From Linyphia triangularis (lineage: Eukaryota; Arthropoda; Arachnida; Araneae; Linyphiidae): DNA of 64,000 nucleotides. The notes under the pieces are model-generated. The model made no database searches. It saw only the letters and a list, made by a program, of their open reading frames with translations, and was not told where the DNA came from. The position numbers were made by a program, and so were the translations under genes. Shown one piece after another: positions 24,293 to 35,715 of this stretch (positions are counted from its first letter, which is position 1; every line of letters begins with the position of its first letter). The stretch covers positions 90,364,466 to 90,428,465 of the forward strand of contig OZ021729.1 in the NCBI GenBank assembly GCA_963978545.1, given 5' to 3'.

Positions 24293-24870
24293 CAGAGTGG
24301 CCACAGAAACTAAAAATCAGAGAAATGTCAACAAGTTTTCAGATTCTGGCAAAAACCAGAAAAACGTTAAGCAATTTTTTTTTTTAAATCTCGGGGAAAT
24401 TTTCTATTTTTGTTTTGAAAGTACGTTTCCCCCTTCATCCGTATTTTGGCGCCATTTATCTGTAGTAATGTAGTAATTTTTAGAAGTTTAATGTTACGGA
24501 ATAATTTAAACTTTTCATTACCATCGAAACTATTTTTAAAAAAATTGCATATTTCAAAGGTCGCATTCCCTCTAAAAATTCCTAATATTCCTTAAATTTT
24601 TAAGAATTGTTCACAAAATGTTCCTAAAAATTTTGGAATTATCCCTAAAATTCCTACTTAATTTTTTTTAGAAAACTCACTGCTCCCCCTTATATTATCT
24701 CGATAGAATACATGTTATATTTGATCAGGGTGTCTCTGTCTACACTTCGGGAAAAGTTAGGAAAATTAAAAGGGGAAAAAAAATGGTTGCCGTAGAATCT
24801 GGGAATTTTTTAGAAATCTATCAAAGAATTATCCGGAAGCTTTTTTTTCCTGAATTTTGTGGCCACCCTG
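24293..24870 (+). mobile_element. Non-autonomous DNA element, family S, copy 1
   Basis: Starts CAGAGTGGCCACAG and ends TTTGTGGCCACCCTG, matching the family TIR CAGGGTGGCCACAGAACC seen best at 29196. Internal text resembles repeats of GGAAAATTAG and GAATTTTTTAG. A 136-bp family-R derivative sits inside it. No clean TSD. Non-coding. Confidence 0.7.
24555..24690 (+). mobile_element. Short internally deleted family R element (copy 3)
   Basis: About 136 bp that has the family-R head (AAAGGTCGCATTCCC) joined almost directly to the family tail (GAATTATCCCTAAAATTCC, TTAGAAAACTCACTG). The middle of the full-length form is missing. It lies within family-S copy 1. Confidence 0.6.
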
Positions 24871-24884
24871 TATTATTATTTTTT

Positions 24885-26112
24885 TTAATTCATATTTTGT
24901 TGTGAGGATGTCCTGAACATTTTCCTCATTCTCACAGTTTATCCAACTTAATAAGTTTTCTTGTAATTCGTTCACCGCACCACAGCACAGTGTGGAAAAG
25001 TGGTGAACACTGAAAATCTGGCACAATTGGCCCGGATTTCAGCTTGTATCCAAAGTGAGATTGACAAATAAAGGTCGTGCATAAGGGAATTCTTAGCCAT
25101 TCCACCTGCAGAGCGGTCTCGGTGTATAGAGGAGAATGGACTTGGTTCTCTAAAACCGTCCACAATGGCATAATGATGTTGAGATAAGAAGACTGAGGAC
25201 ATCACGTGAGATATTCCATTTCAACATTATGTTCATCTAACCAATGTTTGAACACAGCCAGCCGTATGCTCAGGGGCGTTGTCATCTTGGAATAGAGGTC
25301 TTTCTCCATCTGATCTGCGATAATGCTCGCCTGAGACCCTCCCCCTCAGGACCACGAGTTGCGCCAAGATATCGCTCCTTATACCATCACAGAGCAACCT
25401 ATGTTTCACGGTAGGAACCAGACAGTTAACATGAAATGCCTCTGCCGGTGTTCACCAGACGAACACACGTCCGGTGGTCTGAAATAATGTGTGATTCGTC
25501 AGACCATATTACCTGTTCTCACTGCTGTTGTGTCCAGTTTTGGCGGTCTCGGCACCAGTGTCATAGCACTGTGCGGCAACATTAACGACTTTGGGATGGC
25601 TACTCTGACGTTCATATCATGCAGCTCTCGTTGAATAATTTGGTATACGGGATTTTGAAGATGGATGTTCATCTCGGAGGTTATCTGCGGCAATGTAGTC
25701 TTATGTTTTCGGGCAACTATCCTCTTCAACGCTCTTATATCCCAGTCGGCCAAGTTCGACTTTCGTCCTCTGTTTCGCTTCACATGGGACATCTTTCACA
25801 GTTTTATGTAGGTTGTCATGCCTCTTGATTCAGTGGACCTTGAAACATCTATGAGGTTGGCTGTTGTGGACACGCAAGTTTCAACGAGGCGAGCTCCAAT
25901 AATCATGCCTCTTTGCACTTTGGACACGTCGGACATAATAGCGCTTAGCTGGGAACAGAATTTTCTCACACAACTGGTGGATGCTCGACTGATACCTTTT
26001 CTTTCGCCGCCATTAGGTGGCAGACTGTTGCGATTCTCGGTGACGGTTTTGGACTGGCGAAGTACGACAAATTTTGAAATGGGTGTTCCTATTATTTTTT
26101 CCTATACCTGTA
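24885..26112 (-). pseudogene. Dead Tc1-like transposon/transposase
   Basis: Reading right to left, the translation follows a Tc1 transposase in order. First comes a helix-turn-helix region (KVQRGMIIGARL, then TANLIDVSRSTESRGM at about 25830-25970). Then come GRKSNLADWDIRALKRIV (25700-25780), WSDESHIISDH with the overlapping GRVFVW frame near 25460-25510, the second-aspartate block DDNAPEHTAGCVQTLV near 25240-25290, and a PQSS...NIIMPLW tail near 25180. Stops and frameshifts between blocks show it is inactive. The right end, TTTTTCCTATACCTGTA at about 26095-26112, looks like the outer TIR. The left end abuts family-S copy 1, so the element is probably truncated there. Confidence 0.75.
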
Positions 26113-26660
26113 TAAATTAAATACCTGGTGTGATGTACATGCGACTTTTCTATTTCGAAAAATAAGTTGGGTTTTTTGTTGATTTTTTATAAAATTGTTC
26201 ATACTCGATTTTTTAAGTTTTTGGAAAATTTTATTTTTACCTGGAGAGATATTTTTTCTCTACATTTTTAGTATTTTATCAGATTTCAGAAAGGTATAAT
26301 CAGTAGTTATTGGAAAAACTTTTAATTTGAAAATTGCGGGAATCTCACATTTATGAATTAATCTTGAAATGATCAGAAAAATTTAATATTTTTTTTAATT
26401 TGATCAAAAAAAAAAAAATTCGAGATTGCTCTTTATATTAAAAAATAAGAGGGGGGGGGAGGGGTTAACCAATTATCACTCAAGTCGGAGGTGGGTATTG
26501 AAATCTTTTTGTGATTTGATGTGGATTATTATACGACAAAGCTTTAATAACATAGATATCAGATTTCAGTCAGAAAATGACTGATCAACTTTTCGACGTA
26601 TTATACATGGTTCTCAATTACTAAACAACTGTAGATTTTTAAGGATGTAAAGTTAGTTTG
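26113..26660. other. AT-rich DNA, nothing recognised
   Basis: Includes a 10-base G run near 26451. No element ends or coding signal seen. Confidence 0.5.
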
Positions 26661-27036
26661 CAGAGTGGCCACAGAACCTGAAAATCCGGGAAATGTCGGT
26701 TAATGTTTTAAAATATCACGGAGAATTTTTCAAACACTGTTTCGAAGGTACGTATTTTGGTGCCACTTACCTGGAGAATTGTGTGGCAGTCGTTAGAAGT
26801 TTTATATTACTTAATAATTTAAACTTTTCTTGACCACTAAAACTATTTAAAGAAAATTTGGCATATTATCTCTTTAGCGTACATGATCTATTTGATTAGA
26901 GAATCTACACTGTACAGCTGGAAAACCTGGAAAAATTAGAGAAATTAAAAAAATGTTTGCCGTGAAATCAAGGAATTTTTTACAAATCTACCAGGGAAAT
27001 CAGGGAACTTTCCCCCCGAATTTTGTGGCTACACTG
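26661..27036 (+). mobile_element. Non-autonomous DNA element, family S, copy 2
   Basis: Starts CAGAGTGGCCACAGAACC and ends TTTTGTGGCTACACTG. The interior matches copy 1 (GTACGTATTTTGGTGCCA, GTTTGCCGTGAAATC). The TSD is not recognisable, in keeping with decay. Non-coding. Confidence 0.7.
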
Positions 27037-28149
27037 GTTAAGCTTGAACACTAGAAAACTAAACAGAAGGCAAAATAAAAGAATCTGAATTTGTTACAAC
27101 TGAAACTGAACTTTCATTATCAAAAACAAAGTAGCCCTGCTATGCTCGTTTGTGGCACATGATTTGTTTTAAAACTACCAATTTTGTTAACATCCTCTTA
27201 AGTTTGTAGGTCCATTTGAATCCACCTAGAAGTGTTCCGACCATCCAATTATACTTCACAATATATTGAGTATGTGTTTCGGTAAAAAAAAAAGTAATTA
27301 TATATTTTCTTAAGGGACTTGGATTTGCAGGATTACATAAGGTTATGGAAAATTAATGTTCCGAAAATTAGAGTTATTCCATAACAATTGAACCAGTCAC
27401 ATCTCTATGGGCCACTTCAGATTTCAACGAAACCTTCGGGAGCATTCTCTCTAATGATATATCGCTTTTTGTTTGTTTAGACTTGTTGAACCCTAAATTT
27501 TGAAGAACAATTGGTGATATTTCAACTTTTACATCCTGAAAATATTAAGAGTGAGATCTCAATGGAATCGTGAGTTTTGGCAAGAATCTAAAGTTACAGC
27601 AGTAAAATTACATTTATATGATATATGATACATACATTTATATGATACGAAGCTTTGTGTAAAATAAAGTTATAAATTTATGTTACACATCATGCTAATA
27701 CATAGTTCATCATAAAATAAGAAAGTATAATAAAAAGTGGTTAAAAGCTTTATCTGGTCAAGTTAATGAAACTTTATTTTTGGCTAACACTTGAGAGAAA
27801 AAATTACGCAAAGAAAAGTGACAGCGTACCTCTTAAAAATAAATAATTTTTTGTCTTCCCTTTGGGTTTCTGAGTCTGCAATTCAATATTTTTTATAACA
27901 ATTGTACGATTAACTTCTATTAAAATATATTTGTTGCGTATAACTAATGTCGGGAAATTGCGAGTGTTTAAAAAATGGAGAAGTGTCATGTGTTTCCAAA
28001 AAACTTCATATACTTTTATTCTTAAGTACAGCTAAACCACCACTTGTCTGAATAATACTAATACAAAGCAGCCAACAATGTCATTTTAATGTCTATATCG
28101 TTGTCAGTGTCAGCATTCTTTGGAAATGAATAGTTTTTTAGTAATTAGT
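27037..28149. other. AT-rich DNA, nothing recognised
   Basis: No protein family, splice-bounded exon or repeat ends recognised. Confidence 0.45.
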
Positions 28150-28471
28150 TTGTTAAAAGCCCTTATAATTTCAATTATTGGCAAACTATTTTAAGTTCTA
28201 AGCTAAACTTATGTAAGTTCAAGTTTTTAAGTTGAAGCCATACTCTTTTTGAAATACTTTCTAAAGTAGCTTAAAAATTAAATTAGCGGATTTAATTAAA
28301 TTAGCATATTTATCAAAACAGTATAATTGTTTGATGATTGCATAAACCGTTTTTGTAATGAGCTTTTGTCAGTTTTTAAAGAAATACCCCTAAACTTTTT
28401 GGAATATCCCTAAAAATCTCTTACAAATTTTTAAATTATCCCTATTATTGCTACACTCACTGTGACCCCTG
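28150..28471 (+). mobile_element. Family R element, copy 4 (3' part)
   Basis: From about 28150 the text parallels the middle of copy 1 (GGCAAACTATTTTAAGTTC compared with the region near 5770). It runs to the family tail CACTCACTGTGACCCCTG at 28471, the clearest example of the CCCCTG terminus. The head is missing or too decayed to see. Confidence 0.55.
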
Positions 28472-28799
28472 TTATTGTTATTGATATTTCAAAGTCCAGC
28501 ATTGCCAGACCTCGGACTTCAAATTCTTAGATAGGCAATTTTTCACAAGGGCATTTTGGACGTAGTATATTTTACACTACTTTTACCTTTTGAAATGTCA
28601 ATAGTATTTCAAAAACTAAGACTTCCTGCCCTTTAAAAAGTACTAAGAAAGGCACCTATGTCGAAATATAAGTGTGGGAAAACCAACAGCGTAGTATTAA
28701 AAATACTTGGGTGTTTAGAAATTTTTGGAACTATTATTTCAAATTCCTAACTAATTTTTTTAAGAAAAAAATTGCACCCACTGTAAACTCTTATTTGTT
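28472..28799. other. AT-rich DNA, nothing recognised
   Basis: No element ends or coding signal seen between the family-R end and the start of element V. Confidence 0.45.
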
Positions 28800-29195
28800 A
28801 CTAGCTAAATACCCGTGCTTCAATTGTACCATGTGTAATTGTTTAGATAGAGTTGCGTGGCCCTGCGTTGCGAAGATCCGTCATTGGTGTATAGGTCCCA
28901 GCTTTTGGCGCTTCGCTCGCAGGATGGTTCATTGCTACCCAAAATCAAGCTCGCTTTGCTCCCTGAAAAGTTCATTGACAGTTCATTAAGCACAATTAGT
29001 TGACAGTTCATTAAGCAAAGTTCATTAAGCACATGCTTACTTCACTCGTTGAAAGGTTCATTGATATGCGCATGGGCTCGCTGAAAGGTTCATTGCTTCA
29101 CTCACTAAAAACTAATTGCTACGTAAGCCCTTTATATTAGAAGGCCCTACCCTGTCGAGTAGCAAAAAAAAAAATTCCCTCGCTAATACAATAAT

Positions 29196-30044
29196 CAGGG
29201 TGGTTACAGAACCTGGAAATCAGGGAAATGTCAGGGAATTTCGTAAAATTTCCCTTTAATCAGGGAATTTTGAAATTTTTGAGTTTCCCTTCTCGCATGC
29301 CCCGTGCGGATATCTACGTAGGTTTCCATCATGTGAAGTGGATGCTGTGATGACATCGCGTTGAATACAGTTTTTTTTTTTTTTTTTTTTTTTTTTTCAT
29401 GTACTTTTTTAAGTCGTCTAAAAAGCCCTCAATGTCTGGTTAGTTGGCCGATTTGGAAGAACTTCTTCTACTCTCAGCAACTAATCCAAACCAACGATAT
29501 CCCGCTCACAACCGCCTGTTGATGTTCCGCTTTTTTTTTTTAATTTTTTTTTTTATTTATTTATTATTATTATCTGGGATTATTATTATGCCTGGAACAA
29601 TTATTTCTGTTAGATTTCTGATGATCCTATAACTTAGCACCGCAGCTATTATGCTATGAACAGGAAACAGCGTGTGACATATATTAAAGAAAATAACATG
29701 TTTTATTTGTGTTATTTTTTAGATTAAAAATAAAGTATTGTACTGGTTTACTTTGAAATTAGCTAGTATGGCTGAAGTTGGGGAATTTTGTATTTTTTAA
29801 TTAATGTTTTCCCATTCTTTTTCATCTAAAGATGTTTGTTTTGATTTTTACCATAAATTTATTATCGCGCAATTATACTTTGACTATTTAGAATTAAATT
29901 TACTTATTAATTTTTTTTTTCTTCCAAATTCTCCATTATTTGGTTTCTTGAATTATAAGCCACATCAGGGAATTTTTGAAGAAATCTTCTGGAAATCAGA
30001 AAAGTGTCAGGGAATTTTATTTCTCAAATTCTGTAGCCACCCTG
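29196..30044 (+). mobile_element. Non-autonomous DNA element, family S, copy 3 (best preserved)
   Basis: The left end CAGGGTGGTTACAGAACCTG and right end TTCTGTAGCCACCCTG are inverted repeats. AATAAT lies on both sides (29190-29195 and 30045-30050), a 6-bp TSD. Interior phrases include AAATCAGGGAAATGTCAGGG near the left end and GTGTCAGGGAATTTTATTTC near the right. It splits element V, so it is younger than V. Confidence 0.8.
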
Positions 30045-30099
30045 AATAATACAACGCCCCTTTAAAAATATTTTAACTCGTGCTTGTGAAAAGCAAAAT

Positions 30100-30835
30100 T
30101 AAGAAGGCCATAACTACTTATGTTGAAATTTTCAGAGCTCAAGGCCTATTAGAAATAATTCTGTTTTTCAAAAGACCAATTAGAAGGCCAAAACTAATTA
30201 TGATGAAAATTTCAGAACTGTAGCCCCATTAGAAATCGTTTTGGGAAATATTTGGTAATTAAAAAAAAAATTATAAAGTAATCAAAGTTTTAAAATTCAG
30301 TTTGTCAAAAGTCCAATTAGAAGGCCATAACTACATAGGTTGAAAATTTCAGAGCTTTAGCCCTATTACAAATCGTTTTGTAAAATATTGATTAATTAAT
30401 TAAAAAAATTAATTAAAAAAAGCTAATCAAAATCTTAAAATTCTGTTTGCCAAAAGTCTAATAAGAAGGCCAAAACTACTTATGTTGAAAATTTCAGAGC
30501 TGTAGCCCTATTAGAAATCGTTTCGTGTAATATTTGTTAATTAAAAAAAATTAATCAAAATTTTAAAATTCAGTTTGTCAAAAGTTCAATTAGAAGGCTA
30601 AAACTATTTTTGTTGAAAATTTCAGAGCTGTAGCCCTATTAGAAATCGTTTTGTAAAATATTAATTAATGAAAAAAATTAATTAAAAAAAAAAGCTAATC
30701 AAAATTTAAAAATTCATTTTGTCCAAAGTCTTATTAGGAGGTCGAAACTGCTTATGTTGAAAATTTCAGAGCTGTAGCCATATTAGAAATCTTTTTGTAA
30801 AATATTTGTTAATTTATAAATTAAAAAAATATATA
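30100..30835 (+). repeat. Tandem array of a ~130-145 bp unit, six copies
   Basis: The phrase AGAAGGCCAAAACTAC recurs (with changes) at about 30102, 30182, 30319, 30463, 30592 and 30736. Each is followed by TGTTGAAAATTTCAGAGCTG, then TAGCCCTATTAGAAATCG, then an A/T-rich spacer and TTTAAAATTCAGTTTGTC. Spacing is 80, then 129-144 bp. The same unit occurs in reverse orientation at about 23000-23170 and 57690-58360 inside family-T elements. Confidence 0.9.
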
Positions 30836-30960
30836 TATATCACAAACCTTCGCGGGAGTATACTCAACAACTTCCCAAAGTTTCATGGAGATCGGATGAA
30901 TGATGTAGTAATGCATAAAGGACAAGCAGACAGACATACATTCGTTTTTATATATAGATA

Positions 30961-32189
30961 GTGTGATGATGCGGTGCTCAACCCGAGTCATAGTTGTTTG
31001 AAGCATACATGTTATAACAATCTATTTTAGCATCGACATTAATTTAATTCAAATTTCCCTTTCAAAACGCGTATCCTATTTTTAATCCTTTGATCTATTC
31101 ATTCAATAACTTCCCACGCTCTCGTCAACCTATTCATGTGGAAATTTGTTTAGATCAGCACTTTTTTTTTAACAACAAGACCCATAATTAATATTCAGTT
31201 TTGCTCGACATTGCATACGCCTGTTACTTTCAATGTTATTTTAATTTCTGGAAAGCCTCAGCACAATTCCACTAGTTTACAGTGTTCTTTTACGACGATT
31301 CTATCAAAACTCCCGAACACTATCTAATAGTTGTAAAAAATTTCTCTTAAATGAGGGGGCACATTTGTAGAGTATGATAAATTCAAGTTTGAAAATGTAT
31401 ATTCAAGTGAAAATTTAAATCTTTCAAATTTAAAAAGTTATTTTCTTAAAAAATACTATGAGAAATGTATATCGTCTGTAATGTATATGTATGTATATAA
31501 TTCTCATGTATATCGTTAGAGACAATAATTCGAGTAGGTTTCGTTAAAATCTTCGAGATGGTTAGGTTGGATATAGAAAAATTGTGTCTGATTTGGCAAA
31601 GGATCATCCCTAAGTATACTTTTCGAAAGATAAAACATCACTATGATTTTCATGTTTCAGGTCAGATTGCGTAGCTGTTTTATGAAACCCATGTTATGGA
31701 AAGCACGGAGGAATTTTTAAAGGTAAAGTAAGGAGTTGAATTCTCTGTTATTTAATTCGTCAGAAACTTATTGCATATTCTCAGGATCAATTCCAATGCT
31801 AAAAAAAAAAAAGAGATGTTAGTTACACGATATTAAATAACTTAATTCTTAAAGATTTGATTTTCACAACTCGATTCTTTTATTTTTAGGAGGATTATGC
31901 ATTTTTTGTACATTTTAAGGAGCAATATATAATGAGTATGTTCACAAAAAATTCAAAATTTTAGATAAGATTAGAATTTTTCTTCAAAAATATCTGAAAG
32001 CTGGAAAGACGGATTTTTTTTTTTTTTTAAAGATAAACAAAGGCCTTAAGAACCATTTCTCATAAAATCGGGTAAAAGAACAAAATTGCGGGCATCACCG
32101 ACTCAGAATTTCATGATTTTTTTTTCTTTTTCTTATGTTAACTTACACTAGGAAAGAATAAATCTGTAATATTTTGGCTATATCTTTTT
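30961..32189. other. AT-rich DNA, nothing firmly recognised
   Basis: May include the start of repeat W, whose right part is clear from 32190. No gene recognised. Confidence 0.4.
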
Positions 32190-33060
32190 TATTTTTGTAG
32201 GGATTAAAGTGTGAAAGAAATACGTGTGTCTTAGAAAAACTTGCTGTCATTCTTGCTGTTTTGTTATTGAGTTTATGACTGGGTTTGAGGGACTTCAGAT
32301 ATATATATATATATTTGGTGTAACACTTTATATAACTTGTATATTAGCATTTCAATGTGAAAATTCACCTGTCGATAGTCGGAGCCACAAACAAGAACTC
32401 CCCAAAACAGCGCATTTTCGTAAAAAATACAATTTAAAAAAATTCATAAAATCTGGAGACCTTATAAGAAATTCGTTTGAATCATATCAGAGTCGCTAAA
32501 CGCTTCCATATAAAGGGAATGGTTGCTATCCATTGAAGGAGGCCCCTGAGTACGGAGGACAAAACATGACAATGGATGCGTTTTTGTGTTATTTCAGAGC
32601 TTGTTTTTGCTGGCTCCGACACACCTCCTACAAATATACTGCTTACATCAATTTGTTGGCTCATCATAGTAGTTTCGCGACATTTTTTGAAGGTCCAAGA
32701 ATTTTCAAGAAAACTCAATTCAATGTATAACCACTTTTGACGTGAATGCGATTTTATGGTATTTCCGAGCATTGTTTCAGCTGGCTCCGTCCTCCTGCAT
32801 ATATACTGCTTACATGGAACTGTTGTCTCAACATAGTAGTTATGCAATGGGAAAGAATATTTTTTAAAGGTCCAACAATTTTCAAGAAAATTCAATTGCA
32901 ACTACTTAAGACGAGTAAACGATTTTGTGGTATTTTAAAAATTTGTTGCAGCTGACGCCAAGCTTCTACAAGAATACTTCTTGCTCAAAATGGTTGTCTA
33001 AACGTAGTTCAAACATTTTTTGAAGGTACGCCATTTTTAAGAAAAATCCATTTTAATAAT
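32190..33060 (+). repeat. Dispersed repeat W, copy 1, with three ~190-bp tandem units
   Basis: 32190-32400 matches the reverse complement of 46235-46480 (shared CTTGCTGTCATTCTTGCTGT and TATGACTGGGTTTGAGG). From about 32560 to 33060 three diverged ~190-bp units follow one another. Each contains GTATTT(C/A) then a GCTGGCTCC-like phrase, then TACTGCTTACAT, then a TTTTCAAGAAAA phrase. Copy 2 on the minus strand carries the same end (CTTCTACAAGAATACTTCTT). Short open frames here are side effects of the repeats. Confidence 0.75.
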
Positions 33061-33062
33061 TA

Positions 33063-33248
33063 CCCTTTGCACTCGAGGCCTTTTTCGCGCGGAGGATCCA
33101 ACAACTCAAGACGTTTCGCGGCCTTTTTGGTACGGTTCGTAGCTTCGGATCCGCTTCAAAGAAGGTAACCTAGTGGTGAGCGAGAATCACCTCTCGAGTT
33201 GCAGCATTCATTCATGTGGTGAGTGAGAGTCACCTCGAGTGCAAAGGG
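33063..33248. mobile_element. 186-bp MITE, piggyBac-like
   Basis: Left CCCTTTGCACTCGAGG and right CCTCGAGTGCAAAGGG form a perfect 16-bp TIR. TTAA follows the right end (33249-33252); the left flank is ATTA, one substitution or shift from TTAA. The CCC start and TTAA target suit piggyBac. The interior has inverted GTGGTGAGTGAGA-type motifs. No coding capacity. Confidence 0.75.
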
Positions 33249-33567
33249 TTAAACCTATTCTGTTATTTCTGTGGTCATTTTCATTTCTTGCAAAAATATT
33301 ACTCATCATAAACATTAATCACAATACTTATAATAATTTTGATTACACCATTTTACAAAAAGCTTCCACAATTTCCATTTACAGCTTTTAAATTGTTTAT
33401 TTTTTATATACACAGCTTCTTTTTATAGGTGGCGAAATTTTGACTTTGAATAAAATAAACATTTTGCACAAAATAATAAAAAAAGGTAATGAAAAACCAA
33501 ATATAATAAAATTAACAAGGGAAGGATAATTTTGTTCAATTATTTACATGACTTTAATATATAGACA
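33249..33567. other. AT-rich DNA, nothing recognised
   Basis: No gene or element ends seen. Confidence 0.5.
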
Positions 33568-34640
33568 ACTAGCTGAATACCCGTGCTGCGCTACGAAATT
33601 TTTTACCATGTCCATTTTAGCAGTAAAAGACATTCATGTATTCTACACTTCAGACGTTTGCTTCCATTTCAATCAAGACAATTTGAATTATTAAAATAGG
33701 AACTTTCCTTTGCTGACATTTTTTCAAAAATTTATAATTGAGAATACATTGAAAATCCGACATTTGAATATCCCTCGTTTATAACGTTTAACCCCTTTTG
33801 GATCTTTTTAATAATTTTAACTAATTTTTAATAACCAATTTTTTCTATATTTGCCCTTCTTAACATTTGCACCAAATATCAGAATTGTGACATCATTGAA
33901 CAGGGTTCCCACGGTCATTGAAAGTCATTAAAAGTGCTTAATATTTTTGAACTTGTTTTCAAGGCCTTGAAAATGCTTAAAGGTGCTTAAAAGTCCTTGA
34001 AAATGCTTAGAGGTCCTTAAAAGTCCTTAATTTTTACAGATGTTGTCCAACTTCAAAATTCATAAAAATACAACTCGGACTTGCTGTTCCCTCGTGACCG
34101 CTACTTATCTGCACCTTATAGGAATTTCCCGTCATATTTGAATTACGCATTCACCAACTTGTAACTTTTTTGATAGAATATACTTTATTAAAAATTTAAA
34201 TACAGACATGATGCCTGAAAACAAATTTTCATAGGTCCTTAAAAACATTAATTAGGTCCTTAAAAGTCATTGATTTTCATTCTTGGATTTGAGTGGGAAC
34301 CCTGTTGAAAGCGGGTCATTCGGATATCCCTCGTTTGGAACGTTTAACCCCTTTTCCACTCCTTAAAGTGGGTTAATCGGAATAGCTTACTTTTTCTATA
34401 TTTGCCTTTGGCGACATTTGTATCAATTTTCAGAGTTGTGACCATATGGGAAGTGGGACATTTGAATATTCCTCGGTTGGATCGTTTAACCCCTTTTCGA
34501 CCCCTTTCAAGTTGGTTAATCGAGATCGGAATAGCTTACTTTTTTTATGTTTACCATTGTTAATATTTGTACCAATATTCAGAGTTGTGGGAATTGGGAG
34601 AATTAGTGGTGAGTGAGGGCTTTACCTTACATATAGAGAG
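33568..34640 (+). mobile_element. Repeat element V, copy 2
   Basis: The head ACTAGCTGAATACCCGTGCT followed by GCGCTACGAAA is a clearer version of the copy-1 head. Inside are three ~165-bp tandem units. Each contains a CCTCG, GGAACGTTTAACCCCTTTT and TATATTTGCC phrase and ends CAGAGTTGTGA. A 404-bp element (33901-34304) interrupts the first. The tail ACATATAGAGAG is near 34640. The tandem unit differs from that of copy 1, so V elements may carry variable internal arrays. Non-coding. Confidence 0.55.
33901..34304. mobile_element. 404-bp non-autonomous TIR element (X)
   Basis: Starts CAGGGTTCCCAC and ends GTGGGAACCCTG, a perfect 12-bp TIR. TTGAA flanks both ends (33896-33900, 34305-34309), a 5-bp TSD. 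The interior is made of CTTAAAAGTCCTTGAAAATG-like repeats on both strands. Related text occurs near 35160-35260. Element ends look hAT-like but the 5-bp duplication is short. It is nested in V copy 2. Confidence 0.85.
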
Positions 34641-35460
34641 ATTGTCTAGTTTAGTGAGAGCCACTATGATGTATTTTATATTGTAAATGGTAATGGAGTA
34701 ACTATTGCAAATTCAATTGGACCAAAAAATACTCTTTAGAAATTGTCACTGTATCGTCTTCAGATAAAGCTATGATTCGTCCAATGTAGAATTACTTTTA
34801 ATATTCTACTGCATAATGAGAGCTCAGCTCTAACTTTCCAACTTCATAATTTTTTTTCCAGTCTAAATAAATGTAGAAAGATGTATTTAAATCGCAGAAA
34901 ATATCTAGAAGGTATGATAAATATATATTACACAGATAATGAAAAATGTATTTAGTTTTATATTGCTCTTAGTTTGAGGTTTAAATATAAATAATAAGAT
35001 TACCTCAACATATTCAGCTCCTCTCGTAAGCACATTCTCTTCATCATCTTCCCTTGGTTCGTTTTTGCTACGTTTAACAGTAACCTTACAACGGCTGAGG
35101 AATAAAACTATTTTTCCTCGAGCGAGCTATGTTTTCATCTGGATTGAAAACATGGTCCGTACGTTTTTAAAAAACCTTGAAAAATGCTTGAAAAAAAAAA
35201 TCTTTCATTTTCAAGTCTTTGAACGTATTTTTAAAGAATTCAAGGTTTTCAAAGTGCTTGAATTTCATTTTATTTTCTAAAAATATAGCATCTTAAAAAA
35301 TTTTGGTCAAAAAAGTGAACAAAATCTTTCGAATTTAGTTCAGCCAATCAGCAACTAGAAAAACCGATCAGTTGAACATAAAAATTTTCACTTTGATGAG
35401 TACAGTACAGTGACCCTTTGATGAGTACAGTACAGTGCTGCGCATGCGCAACATATTAGG
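34641..35460. other. AT-rich DNA with a fragment resembling element X
   Basis: Around 35160-35270 the text CTTGAAAAATGCTTGAAAA and similar resembles the interior of element X, without its TIRs. TSD-like AGTACAGTACAGTG is locally duplicated at about 35400-35437. No gene recognised. Confidence 0.45.
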
Positions 35461-35628
35461 TTGGTTGTTTTCAGATTATCTGGCGCAGTCAGCAACACGA
35501 TGCTCCAAAACATTCGTCATTTGACAAGCCAACATATATTTACAAACACCCATGCCTTACACGGGACTCGAACCCACAACCTCGCGGTCTAGAAGCTAGC
35601 ACGCTAACCACTATACCGTTTGATCGGC
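35461..35628 (-). mobile_element. tRNA-derived SINE, family 1, copy a
   Basis: Minus-strand copy of a ~180-bp SINE. Its tRNA-like head contains AGTGGTTAGCGTGCTAGCTT (A-box region) and the B box GGTTCGAGTCC. The body has ATGTTGGCTTGTC and GGCGCCAGATAATCTG-type phrases. A perfect 12-bp TSD, CAACATATTAGG, flanks it (35449-35460, 35629-35640). RNA polymerase III would transcribe it. It encodes no protein and relies on a LINE for movement. Confidence 0.95.
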
Positions 35629-35715
35629 CAACATATTAGGAATATCCGATCGAATCACGTGATCACTTGTTTTGATTTTGTAAAGTGTGTGCTAATTTTT
35701 TTAGCACTGTTTAAA

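Larger units (their letters stand above)
28800..30960 (+). mobile_element. Repeat element V, copy 1
   Basis: The head ACTAGCTAAATACCCGTGCT and the tail GACAAGCAGACAGACATACA then TTCGTTTTTATATATAGATA are a pairing I know from dispersed repeats in many invertebrate genomes. Inside are GTTCATTGC/GCTCGCTGAAA repeats (28920-29120), a family-S insertion (29196-30044) and a six-unit tandem array (30100-30835). Before the tail is CCCAAAGTTTCATGGAGATC. No protein is encoded; the class (non-LTR-like or Penelope-like) is not settled. Confidence 0.55.

Noticed and set aside
30100..30835. Regularly spaced repeats suggestive of a CRISPR array
   Set aside because: The units are tandem and diverged, with A/T-rich linkers rather than unique spacers, in an animal genome and shared with transposons.
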